A stretch of DNA of 19,057 nucleotides, from positions 1 to 19,057 of the forward strand of contig JAJPYH010000016.1 of NCBI GenBank assembly GCA_021205045.1, in the 5' to 3' direction. Of this stretch, positions 7,462 to 14,446 are shown piece after piece; position 1 is the stretch's first letter, and each line of letters opens with the position of its first letter. This stretch comes from Lachnospiraceae bacterium (GTDB lineage: Bacteria > Bacillota > Clostridia > Lachnospirales > Lachnospiraceae). The notes beneath the pieces are model-generated. The model saw nothing but the letters and a program-made list of their open reading frames with translations, did no database searches and was not told the origin of the DNA. The translations under genes were made by a program, and so were the position numbers.

Positions 7462-8994
7462 TTATTCATGCTGTACACCTCCCGCCATCATAAAGCCAAG
7501 CGTTTTCTCATCCGCGTCTTTTCCGGGTACGGAGCCTGTGATCCTGCCTTCAAAAATAACTTCGATTCTGTCAGAAAGGCTCATGATCTCGTCCAGCTCG
7601 AAGGAGACTAACAAAACAGCCTTTCCCTTGTTTCTCTGTTCCACCAGATATTTATGTACAAACTCAATGGCGCCTACATCCAGGCCTCTGGTGGGATTAA
7701 CCGCAATCAGAAGGTCGCTGTCGTTGGTCACCTCTCTGGCAATGATGACCTTCTGCTGGTTGCCGCCGGACAAAGTTCCTGCCGGATGCTGCTCGGTTCC
7801 TCTGGGACGGATGTCAAATTTCTCAATCAGCTCCGTCGCATGTTCTCCGATATTGGCTTTCTGCAGGAAAGCTCCCTTTGCAAAAGGCTTTTTCTGATAA
7901 TTTTGTAAAATCAGGTTTTCAGCTACGGAAAAATCCAGCACCAGGCCGTACTTCTGCCGGTCTGCGGGGATGGAGGTAATGCCCAGGTCAAAAGCCCGTC
8001 GGGGCGTTACATTGTAAGCGTCCTGCCCGTTGACGGTGACACTGCCGGAGGTAGCTTTTTTGAGGCCGGTCAAAATCTCCACAAGCTCCGTCTGTCCGTT
8101 GCCGTCCACGCCGGCGATACCCACGATTTCACCGCTGCGCACCTGAATATTGAGGCCGCGCAGAATCTCGATATCGCGGTAATCGTTGCCGTGCAGATCC
8201 TTCACATCCAGCACCACATCGCCGGGGGTTTTGTCCGGTTTATCCACCGTGAAGGAAACATCCCGGCCCACCATCATGGCGGCCAGCTCGTTCTCATTCA
8301 CCTTGTCCACATCCACGGTATCAATGTATTTACCGGCGCGGATGATAGTACACTTATCAGCGCAGGAGGTAATTTCTTTTAATTTGTGGGTAATCAGGAT
8401 CACAGACTTGCCGTCCTTTGTCAGACGGCCGATGGTCTCAATCAGCTCCGTGATCTCCTGGGGGGTCAGGGAGGCGGTGGGCTCATCCAGAATCAGGATG
8501 TCGGCGCCGCGGTAGAGAACCTTTAGGATTTCCACCCTCTGCTGCATACCTACACTGATATCCTCGATTTTGGCGTCCGGGTCGATGGCCATGTTGTAGC
8601 GTTTGGAGATCTCCACTACTTTTTCCCTGGCACTTTTCAGGTCCACCGTCAGACCCTTGGTCGGCTCCGTGCCCAGAACGATGTTCTCCACCACTGTGAA
8701 GGGCTGCACCAGCATGAAGTGCTGATGAACCATACCGATGCCCCTTTCGATGGCTTTGTTGGGACCATCCATGACCACCTTTTGTCCGTTGATGAAAATT
8801 TCGCCCTCCGTTGGCTGGTACAAGCCGTAGAGCACGTTCATCAGCGTGCTTTTGCCCGCGCCGTTTTCGCCTAAGATCGCATGTACCTCGCCTTTTTGTA
8901 CGGTCAGGTTGATGTGGTCGTTGGCGACGAAATCGCCGAATTTTTTGACGATTCCTTTCATCTCAACGGCGGCGGTTTTCTGTTCGTTTCCCAC
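7462..8994 (-). CDS. Nucleoside ABC transporter ATP-binding protein (two ABC domains)
   Basis: A 510-residue double ATPase of the sugar/nucleoside importer type (NupO/RbsA-like) that powers the two permeases. Domain 1 has Walker A GENGAGKS at residues 42-49, the signature ISVGMQQRVEILK and Walker B LILDEPTASLTP near residue 165. Domain 2 has a degenerate Walker A (GVDGNGQTELVE), a good signature LSGGNQQKVIIA and a Walker B variant LLIAVNPTRGLD; one canonical and one degenerate site is usual in this family. The start is GTG 8994 with GGAGG seven bases upstream. The gene is separated from its binding protein gene by yjjI and yjjW, an unusual order. The 271-base gap in front of it holds repeats and a strong hairpin. 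The stop overlaps the probable real ATG of the next permease. Confidence 0.95.
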   Translation of the reverse strand: MGNEQKTAAVEMKGIVKKFGDFVANDHINLTVQKGEVHAILGENGAGKSTLMNVLYGLYQPTEGEIFINGQKVVMDGPNKAIERGIGMVHQHFMLVQPFTVVENIVLGTEPTKGLTVDLKSAREKVVEISKRYNMAIDPDAKIEDISVGMQQRVEILKVLYRGADILILDEPTASLTPQEITELIETIGRLTKDGKSVILITHKLKEITSCADKCTIIRAGKYIDTVDVDKVNENELAAMMVGRDVSFTVDKPDKTPGDVVLDVKDLHGNDYRDIEILRGLNIQVRSGEIVGIAGVDGNGQTELVEILTGLKKATSGSVTVNGQDAYNVTPRRAFDLGITSIPADRQKYGLVLDFSVAENLILQNYQKKPFAKGAFLQKANIGEHATELIEKFDIRPRGTEQHPAGTLSGGNQQKVIIAREVTNDSDLLIAVNPTRGLDVGAIEFVHKYLVEQRNKGKAVLLVSFELDEIMSLSDRIEVIFEGRITGSVPGKDADEKTLGFMMAGGVQHE

Positions 8995-9046
8995 CTGTTT
9001 TCCTCCTTACGTGTGCTATGCTGATGTGATTATTGCAACAGTTTCC

Positions 9047-9123
9047 GGAGATATCGTTGAAAAAAAGAACGGCGAAAAACTCAGCGTTAATCTTCGCCTT
9101 ATCTTTTTTTCAACGACATCTCC
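9047..9123 (-). terminator. Long hairpin, terminator-like on both strands, in front of transporter ATPase gene
   Basis: Imperfect inverted repeat: left arm 9047-9076 and right arm 9093-9123 pair over about 27 of 30 positions around a 16-base loop. The upper stem GGCGAA/TTCGCC is followed on either strand by TTCTTTTTTT or TTATCTTTTTTT, so each strand reads as a stem plus U-tract. On the minus strand it could end the yjjI-yjjW transcript about 145 bases after the yjjW stop, or attenuate transcription into the ATPase gene, whose GTG lies about 50 bases further on. On the plus strand no gene needs it. Confidence 0.7.
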
Positions 9124-9258
9124 TGCTTACCTGCAATTATTTTGAATCATCTTCCGAGGGGTCGGCTCGCTGCCGGTATTTTATGCAGATGTCATTACCT
9201 GCTTACATACAATCTTTTGAATCATCCTCCGAGGAGTCGGCTCGCTGTTGGCATTTTG
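9122..9258. repeat. Two tandem imperfect units upstream of transporter ATPase gene
   Basis: Units begin with CCTGCTTAC at 9122 and at 9198, offset 76. They share about 60 bases at roughly 80 percent identity, including GAATCATC/TTCCGAGG and GTCGGCTCGCTG. Each contains a small CCGA/TCGG stem. They lie between the yjjW stop and the terminator-like hairpin. No protein is supported here. I do not recognise a known riboswitch class; the conserved core of the purine class is absent. Confidence 0.65.
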
Positions 9259-9265
9259 TGTTACT

Positions 9266-10165
9266 TTAAATTACTATAATCTCCCGGAACCCGGCTTGCA
9301 GGGCGCATTGGCGCATGTTTTCCATGTAGTCCGCGTCGGGCTGGGGGTAGTGTCTGTATTGGGGTCTGACGCCGTTTGGTCTGAAGGCGATCAGTTTGTA
9401 GCGTAAGGTAGCGATGTCCATGTGGGGCTTCAGGAAGTCGGCGATCTGCTGAATGATGGCTTCGCCGTCGTTTAAGCCGGGTACCATGACAGTGCGGATC
9501 TCGGCAAGCTTGCCGGTGTCCGCAAGATAGGCGGCGTTTTGCAGCACCTGAGCGTTATCGAAGCCGGTGACTTTTGTGTGTTCCTCGCTGTCGAAGGACT
9601 TAATGTCCAGCATGACGCCGTCGGTCACAGCCATTACCCGGGACATGGCTTCATAGGGAAGCATGCCGTTGCTGTCCAGGAGGGTATTCAGACCCGCTTC
9701 TTTGCACAGTACAAAAAACTTCGCCAGAAAGTCCGGATACAGGGTACATTCTCCGCCGGAGACAGTGACTCCGCTGATATAAACAGCATATTGCCGCACT
9801 TCGTCATAGACCTCCTGAGCAGTCATCTCCCGGATCCGGGGGCTGGCGTTATGGGGACAGAGGCGGATGCAGGTATCGCAGCGCACGCATTTCTCAGGCG
9901 CAAATTTCACCCTGCCGTCCTCTATGTACAGAGCATGGACGGGGCATTTCTCCACACAGAGACCGCAGCCGATGCAGAGCCGTCTGGTCTCCGGGTTGTG
10001 GCAGTAACGGCAGTCAATATTGCAGCCCTGCAAAAAGACCGCGGTGCGATTACCCGGCCCGTCCACGCAGCTGAAGGGAATGATCTGATTGACCGGATAC
10101 CTGCGTTGTACAGGATCCCCTTGAGCAACAGGATATTGCTGATGGGCGGAATCACACTTTTCCAT
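9266..10165 (-). CDS. yjjW: YjjW-family glycyl radical enzyme activase (radical SAM)
   Basis: A 299-residue radical S-adenosylmethionine protein that installs the glycyl radical on its partner enzyme YjjI. The radical SAM cluster motif CX3CX2C is GCNIDCRYCHNP (Cys48, Cys52, Cys55). It is followed by an inserted pair of ferredoxin-type 4Fe-4S motifs, CIGCGLCVEKCP (Cys64-74) and CVRCDTCIRLCP (Cys93-103), as in YjjW-type activases. VSGGECTLYPDF is the SAM-binding GGE region, and MLDIKSFD and VPGLNDGE are standard downstream motifs. The short N-terminal tail before residue 25 is not conserved-looking, so a slightly later start is possible. The ATG at 10165 follows the yjjI stop by three bases, with only a weak AAAGG site inside yjjI, pointing to coupled translation. 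All cysteines are intact. Confidence 0.93.
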   Translation of the reverse strand: MEKCDSAHQQYPVAQGDPVQRRYPVNQIIPFSCVDGPGNRTAVFLQGCNIDCRYCHNPETRRLCIGCGLCVEKCPVHALYIEDGRVKFAPEKCVRCDTCIRLCPHNASPRIREMTAQEVYDEVRQYAVYISGVTVSGGECTLYPDFLAKFFVLCKEAGLNTLLDSNGMLPYEAMSRVMAVTDGVMLDIKSFDSEEHTKVTGFDNAQVLQNAAYLADTGKLAEIRTVMVPGLNDGEAIIQQIADFLKPHMDIATLRYKLIAFRPNGVRPQYRHYPQPDADYMENMRQCALQAGFREIIVI

Positions 10166-10168
10166 GGA

Positions 10169-11713
10169 TTAACGGACCTTTCTTTCCAGTATTCTGCCGT
10201 TCTGCACGGCTCCGGTGCCGAGCTGGGTGGTATTCTGTAATACTCTCTCGCCCCTCTGGTACTTCTCAATTTCCGATCTCTTGACCAGATAGCCGGTGAT
10301 GCGGATCACATCGCTGTCCTTGTCGTGGAAGGACAGGTAGCGCAGATTCTTTTTGAAGGCGCCCTTGACCACATCCAGAATGAACTGGGGGTTCTTACGG
10401 GCGGTCATCTCCATGGGGAAGATGTCTCCCGTGCCGGATGGGAAGTATTTGTGGAACAGGCTGCAGTTTTCCAGATGCTCAAAGAGGGTATCCGGCTCCT
10501 CCCCGATGGGAATCCGGGTGCCGGGGGTGATACCCACGTCCTGAGCGATGCCCACCTGGGCGTGCAGCAGATAATGTCCGCCTGTGGCCTCACAGTAGGG
10601 CGCCTCATGCGCCTGATTAAAGGCGTCAATCTGATCCATGATCTCCACGCCCAGCTGATCCGCCTCGGCACTGTGTCCGAAACGGCCCTGTTTTCCTTCT
10701 TTTTCAAATAAAATATTGACGGCGTCCGCCAGCCCCACCAGGCCGTACATGGCAGTAAAACGATCCCGATGAATCAGTCCCTCTTTCGCCAGAAAATGAT
10801 GCTCAAAGAAACCGCTCTCCTCCACGATAAAGCGAACCCTGGAATCCATATAGCGGGCCTGCAGATCCATGACCTTCGGAAGCACATTTTCCTTAAAATC
10901 CTGAATATTCTCCGCCCTCTTTGCAATATTGCCCAGGATCAGACGGCACAAAGTATAGGAGCCGCCGCCGCAGAGAAGTCCGTTGTAGCAGCTGGCGATC
11001 ACATAATCGTCCCCCAGCTCGGAACGAAACATTTTGTGGTTGGCAAAGCTGGGCTTGGCGCTGCGCAGGCAGGTTTTCGCCGCCTCAATAGCAAAGTCAT
11101 CAGGGGTAATGTCCTCATCGTACTTTAAGGAAATATTGGGAACCGCCAGCTCCAGATCCCGCTCTGCCTTCAGAATCAGGCGCCCGGCCCTTGTGGCCTC
11201 CGGCCCCAGATTGGCGTGGGAGAAGGAATCCAGTACAGTTCTGTCAATATGTGTCAGGAATAACTTCAGATGCTTGATGACCAGATCGTCATCCATGTCC
11301 GTGATGAACGGGTCAAGAAGCTTGTCCAGAGCACCCACATACACCGGATAATTGGTGATGCTGGGCACGTGCTTGTAGATGATCAGCAGATTGTTGATCG
11401 CTTCAAAGAAATCGGTGGGCGGTTTTAACTGCAGGAACTCACTGCCCTCCGCGAAAAATTTGTCATAATCAGGAATGATGTAGCGGGGACGCATGGGCGC
11501 GTGCCCCTCATAAAGATCGCAGATACACTGCTTTCCGGGAACAGGCTCCAGATACTCCATCAGTCCCTCCGGCAAATCCAGCACTTCCATCAGTGAATCC
11601 GCCTGATTGGCCAGATTGGTCAGCTTCTGCTCATGAGTCAGGACGGGGCTTTCAATGATGTCCAGAATATCCTTTCTGGCCTACTCCACTCTTTCCATCG
11701 AAATCGGTCTCAT
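10169..11713 (-). CDS. yjjI: YjjI-family glycyl radical enzyme, with in-frame TAG at codon 11
   Basis: The open part (10169-11590) encodes 473 residues of a YjjI-type glycyl radical enzyme, a family of unestablished reaction related to pyruvate formate-lyase. The glycyl radical motif RITGY (Gly about 474 counting from 11713) lies near the C terminus as expected, and candidate thiyl cysteines are in ASCYNGLLCGGG (about 242 and 248). The true start is almost certainly ATG 11713, with GGGGAGG six bases upstream. It reads MRPISMERVE, then TAG (11683-11681), then ARKDILDIIESPVLTHEQKL and on in frame into the body. That gives 514 codons, close to the length I recall for E. coli YjjI. No good ribosome binding site precedes the next ATG at 11590. 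The gene is therefore nonsense-mutated, suppressed, or wrong at one base. yjjW follows directly. Confidence 0.9.
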
Positions 11714-11763
11714 ATATTACCTCCCCGTTTAGCTTTTTCTCTATTAGTAGATTACTATGCTCT

Positions 11764-11792
11764 ATTATAAACAAAACCTCACAGAAATGCAA
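11764..11792 (-). promoter_or_regulatory. Candidate promoter for yjjI-yjjW
   Basis: On the minus strand, a perfect -10 box TATAAT (11769-11764) lies 17 bases after TTGCAT (11792-11787, three of six to consensus). It would start transcripts about 45 bases before the yjjI ATG. The spacer and -35 fall inside the terminator of the upstream lipoprotein gene, so terminator and promoter share sequence. Confidence 0.6.
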
Positions 11793-11810
11793 AACATTTC
11801 TGTGAGGTTT
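11774..11810 (-). terminator. Rho-independent terminator after BMP lipoprotein gene
   Basis: Perfect 16-base inverted repeat (11774-11789 and 11795-11810) around a five-base loop. On the minus strand it is followed by TTTTGTTTATAA as the U-rich tract. It lies about 45 bases after the lipoprotein stop codon and would separate it from yjjI, possibly leaving partial read-through. Confidence 0.85.
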
Positions 11811-11855
11811 GTTAAGATATTTTTTACAAATATTTTAGCTGCGGATTTTCGAAGA

Positions 11856-12917
11856 TTAATCCAGCTCGTAAGCGTCGCCGTAAGAAGCCTCAAACTCCTC
11901 CTGAGTCTTCGGAACCACGATGTCGCCGGCAATGATCTGCTCCTTGAGCTCTTCTACTGTGGTCAGCACGTCATCCGGAAGCAGGTCTGTGGTGGGAGCG
12001 ATATCAACGCCCTCGCTGGACAGATCGTAGGTATGCACGCCGGAAGTGAAGTTGCCTTCATAGGCCTCCAGTCCGATCTCATAGGAAGCGGTATCCACAC
12101 GCTTCATGGCGGAAGTAATCACGTTCTCGGGAGCGTAGCTTGACTGGTCAGAGTCTACGCCGATGGCATAGATATTAGCTTCCTTGCAGGCCTCAATGAC
12201 ACCAAGACCGGTGCCGCCGGCTGCGTGGAAAATTACATCCGCGCCGTTGGTGATCTGCGCATTGGCTAAAGATTTGCCGGTAGCGGAATCGCCAAAGGAG
12301 TTGGCGTTCGCCTGAAGAACGGTGGCATCCGGATTGGCATCCAGAACGCCGGCCACATAGCCATAGCCGAACTCATTCATGGTGGTGGTGCTCATGCCAA
12401 GCACGAAGCCTACCACATTGCTCTCCGTCATCAGACCGGCCACATACCCTACCAGGTAGGAAGCCTGGGACTGTTCAAACATCAGGCAGGCCACATTGTC
12501 CTTGTCCGCGTTGGTGCTGTCATCAATGATGGCAAACAGAACATCCGGGTTGGCATCAGCGGCCTCGCCGATGGCGTCCGCCAGCATGTAGCCTACGCCG
12601 ATGATCAGGTCATAATCCTCATCCAGGAAAGTCTCGATGTTGGCCGAGTAATCGGAGTCAGTAGCGGACTCCAGATAATTCACCTCGATCACATCAGCGT
12701 AATCCTCACCCAGCTGGGAAAGGCCTTCCCAGGATGACTGGTTGAAGGAACCGTCGTTCACTCCGCCGGTATCGGTTACCATACCGATCTTGTACGGCTC
12801 GTCAGAGCTGGTAGAATCGGAAGTGGAACTGGAAGTGGAGCTGGAGCTGCTGCCGCAGGCGGCAAGACCAAGTACCATGACTGCGCACAACGCGAAAGCC
12901 AAAAGTTTCTTTCCCAT
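11856..12917 (-). CDS. BMP-family nucleoside-binding lipoprotein of ABC transporter
   Basis: A 353-residue extracellular lipoprotein that captures nucleosides for the transporter encoded at 5447-8994. The N terminus MGKKLLAFALCAVMVLGLAAC is a lipoprotein signal with lipobox LAAC (Cys21), followed by a Ser/Thr/Asp-rich linker to about residue 40. The mature domain begins YKIGMVTDTGGVNDGSFNQS, the hallmark start of the BMP/PnrA-like family, and continues with GVGYMLADAI, VLFAIIDDS and DVIFHAAGGTGLGVIEAC, all typical. I chose ATG 12917 over an in-frame TTG at 12977 because AGGAGGG lies five bases before it and the signal peptide begins there. A strong promoter and a structured leader precede it, and a terminator follows. 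In most genomes this gene is immediately followed by the ATPase gene; here yjjI and yjjW intervene. Confidence 0.94.
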   Translation of the reverse strand: MGKKLLAFALCAVMVLGLAACGSSSSSTSSSTSDSTSSDEPYKIGMVTDTGGVNDGSFNQSSWEGLSQLGEDYADVIEVNYLESATDSDYSANIETFLDEDYDLIIGVGYMLADAIGEAADANPDVLFAIIDDSTNADKDNVACLMFEQSQASYLVGYVAGLMTESNVVGFVLGMSTTTMNEFGYGYVAGVLDANPDATVLQANANSFGDSATGKSLANAQITNGADVIFHAAGGTGLGVIEACKEANIYAIGVDSDQSSYAPENVITSAMKRVDTASYEIGLEAYEGNFTSGVHTYDLSSEGVDIAPTTDLLPDDVLTTVEELKEQIIAGDIVVPKTQEEFEASYGDAYELD

Positions 12918-13035
12918 TTTTTCCCTCCTAAAAGTGTAATTTGTGCTGCTCAGCAGCTGTCCGCTGATGTCAGGCAACCAAAAACCGGACTCAGACGCGC
13001 AGCCGCCTGTGAGATAAAAAATTTACACCTCACTG
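12918..13035 (-). promoter_or_regulatory. Structured 5' leader of BMP lipoprotein mRNA
   Basis: From the predicted start near 13035 the leader is about 118 bases. GTGTAA (13028-13023) can pair with TTACAC (12939-12934), extended by A/U pairs, closing the leader. Inside are GTCCG (12990-12986) with CGGAC (12963-12959), and a tight GCTGC/GCAGC hairpin (12957-12945). The 3' side of the closing stem ends about eight bases before AGGAGGG, so folding could affect translation. No known riboswitch consensus was recognised. Confidence 0.45.
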
Positions 13036-13041
13036 ACACAG

Positions 13042-13070
13042 ATTTTACACGCATTGACTTTTTTCGTCAA
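13042..13070 (-). promoter_or_regulatory. Promoter of BMP lipoprotein gene with inverted repeat at -35
   Basis: On the minus strand, TTGACG (13070-13065) and TAAAAT (13047-13042) are 17 bases apart, a strong housekeeping-type promoter. The palindrome TTGAC-seven bases-GTCAA (13070-13054) overlaps the -35 box and could be an operator for a repressor. The surrounding 13071-13169 stretch down to the end of deoB is AT-rich, with only a short imperfect direct repeat at about 13131-13164, and shows no convincing terminator. Confidence 0.75.
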
Positions 13071-13169
13071 CTGATTTATTCGGGATTTTTGGCAATTTCT
13101 TTTAATATTTCCATAAATATACTGAACACAGGCTTCCGTATACAGGAACTTCTATATACAGGGAACTGA

Positions 13170-14354
13170 TTACAGCAGTTCAAGAACAGATTTTCCAATG
13201 GTATTCTCCGGCATGGTAACTCCAAAATTATCCGCCGCCGAGCATCCGATGACTGCAAAGGTATCCTGTGCCGGCAATGGGCCGCCCTCTTTCATTTCCT
13301 TTGACCAGGCCAGGAAGGGCACCTTCTCCCTTGTGTGATCCGACCCTGTGTAGGTGGGATCGTTGCCGTGATCCGCCGTAATGACCACAAGATCCTCCGG
13401 TCCCATGGCCTCCATAAACTGTCCCAGTTTCACGTCAAAGCGTTCCATCTCCCGGGCATATCCCAGAGGATTCCTTCGATGCCCCCAGAGAGCGTCGAAA
13501 TCCACCAGATTGGTAAAGCACAGACCTGTAAAATCTTCGGAAAGCATGTCAATGGTCTGCTCCATGCCGTGAACGCTGCTCTTGGATTTCAGAGCCTTTG
13601 TGATGCCCTGTCCGCAGAAAATATCGTTGATCTTGCCGATGCTGATCACATCATACCCGGCATCCCTTAAGGCGTTGAGCGCCGTCGGCCCGTAAGGCTC
13701 CACCGCGTAATCGTGGCGGTTGGCAGTGCGCACAAACTCTCCCTTATGTTTTCCCACATAAGGTCTGGCAATGACTCTGCCTACCTTCCACTCCTCCCGC
13801 ATGCACAGTTCCCTGGCGATCTCACAGCAGCGGTACAGATTCTGCAGATCGAAGGTCTCCTCATTGCCGCAGATCTGCAGCACACTGTCGGCAGAGGTAT
13901 ACACGATCATGGCGCCGGTGTTGATCTCCTCCTCCCCCAGCTCCTCCAGAATCTCCGTGTCGCTGGCGGATTTATTGCCGATTACTCTCTTCCCGCAGCG
14001 CTTTTCCAGCTCCGCAATCAGTTCCGGCGGAAATCCTGTATCCGTAAAGCTCTTGAAGGGAGCCGTAATATGCAGGCCCATCATCTCCCAGTGCCCCGTC
14101 ATGGTGTCCTTGCTGACGCTGCGCTCGTAAAGCTCCGCGTACCTGCCCAGAGGCTTCTCCACCGGCGTCACCCCCTTCATGGGATGCAGATTGGCCAGCC
14201 CCAGCCGCTGCAGATTCGGAATCTCAAAGGTCTCCACACTGTCCGCAATATGCCCCAGCGTATCCACCCCGATATCGCCGTAATCCGCGCTGTCAGGCAT
14301 GGCTCCGATTCCCAGGGAATCTATCACGATCACAAATATCCTTTTATACCTCAT
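13170..14354 (-). CDS. deoB: Phosphopentomutase
   Basis: A 394-residue dimanganese enzyme of the alkaline phosphatase superfamily that interconverts ribose-1-phosphate and ribose-5-phosphate (and the deoxy forms), linking nucleoside phosphorolysis to DeoC and the pentose phosphate pathway. Visible motifs in order: VIVIDSLGIGAMPD (metal Asp12), KDTMTGHWEMMG near residues 83-93 with the phospho-acceptor threonine, NLVDFDALWGHRRNP, VITADHGNDPTYTGSDHTRE carrying metal ligands, and VPFLAWS. Length is standard. The ATG at 14354 has a GGATGG site about ten bases upstream. It follows the uridine phosphorylase gene by 75 bases in the same direction, so the two are probably cotranscribed, and it supplies DeoC with its substrate. 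Confidence 0.97.
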   Translation of the reverse strand: MRYKRIFVIVIDSLGIGAMPDSADYGDIGVDTLGHIADSVETFEIPNLQRLGLANLHPMKGVTPVEKPLGRYAELYERSVSKDTMTGHWEMMGLHITAPFKSFTDTGFPPELIAELEKRCGKRVIGNKSASDTEILEELGEEEINTGAMIVYTSADSVLQICGNEETFDLQNLYRCCEIARELCMREEWKVGRVIARPYVGKHKGEFVRTANRHDYAVEPYGPTALNALRDAGYDVISIGKINDIFCGQGITKALKSKSSVHGMEQTIDMLSEDFTGLCFTNLVDFDALWGHRRNPLGYAREMERFDVKLGQFMEAMGPEDLVVITADHGNDPTYTGSDHTREKVPFLAWSKEMKEGGPLPAQDTFAVIGCSAADNFGVTMPENTIGKSVLELL

Positions 14355-14410
14355 ATTCTACTAACCATCCTTCTTAATCCAATCAACTATCTACATTCAT
14401 CTTCCAAATC

Positions 14411-14446
14411 GCAAAAGCCGCGAAACAGTTTATCCGTCTTCGCGCG
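14411..14446. repeat. Dispersed repeat copy overlapping end of uridine phosphorylase gene
   Basis: GCGAAACAGTTTAT at 14420-14433 matches 2254-2267 exactly, and a further 20 bases downstream are similar (CTTC, CGCG, CCCCTTTG in register). The copy itself forms a small hairpin, CGCGAA with TTCGCG. Its TTA at 14430-14432 is the stop codon of the gene, so the last codons of that gene come from the repeat. Confidence 0.6.

Noticed and set aside
9266..9300. Promoter at the end of yjjW (TATAGT) for the transporter ATPase
   Set aside because: No acceptable -35 box at 16-18 bases was found; too weak to report as a feature.
10169..11713. Pyruvate formate-lyase or anaerobic ribonucleotide reductase
   Set aside because: The Cys-Cys pair and C-terminal RVxGY context of pyruvate formate-lyase and the zinc-binding C-terminal cysteines of NrdD are not seen; the tandem YjjW-type activase and length fit YjjI.
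12918..13035. Purine riboswitch in the lipoprotein leader
   Set aside because: The conserved purine-riboswitch core (TATA, ATATGG and TTTCTACC-type segments) is absent.
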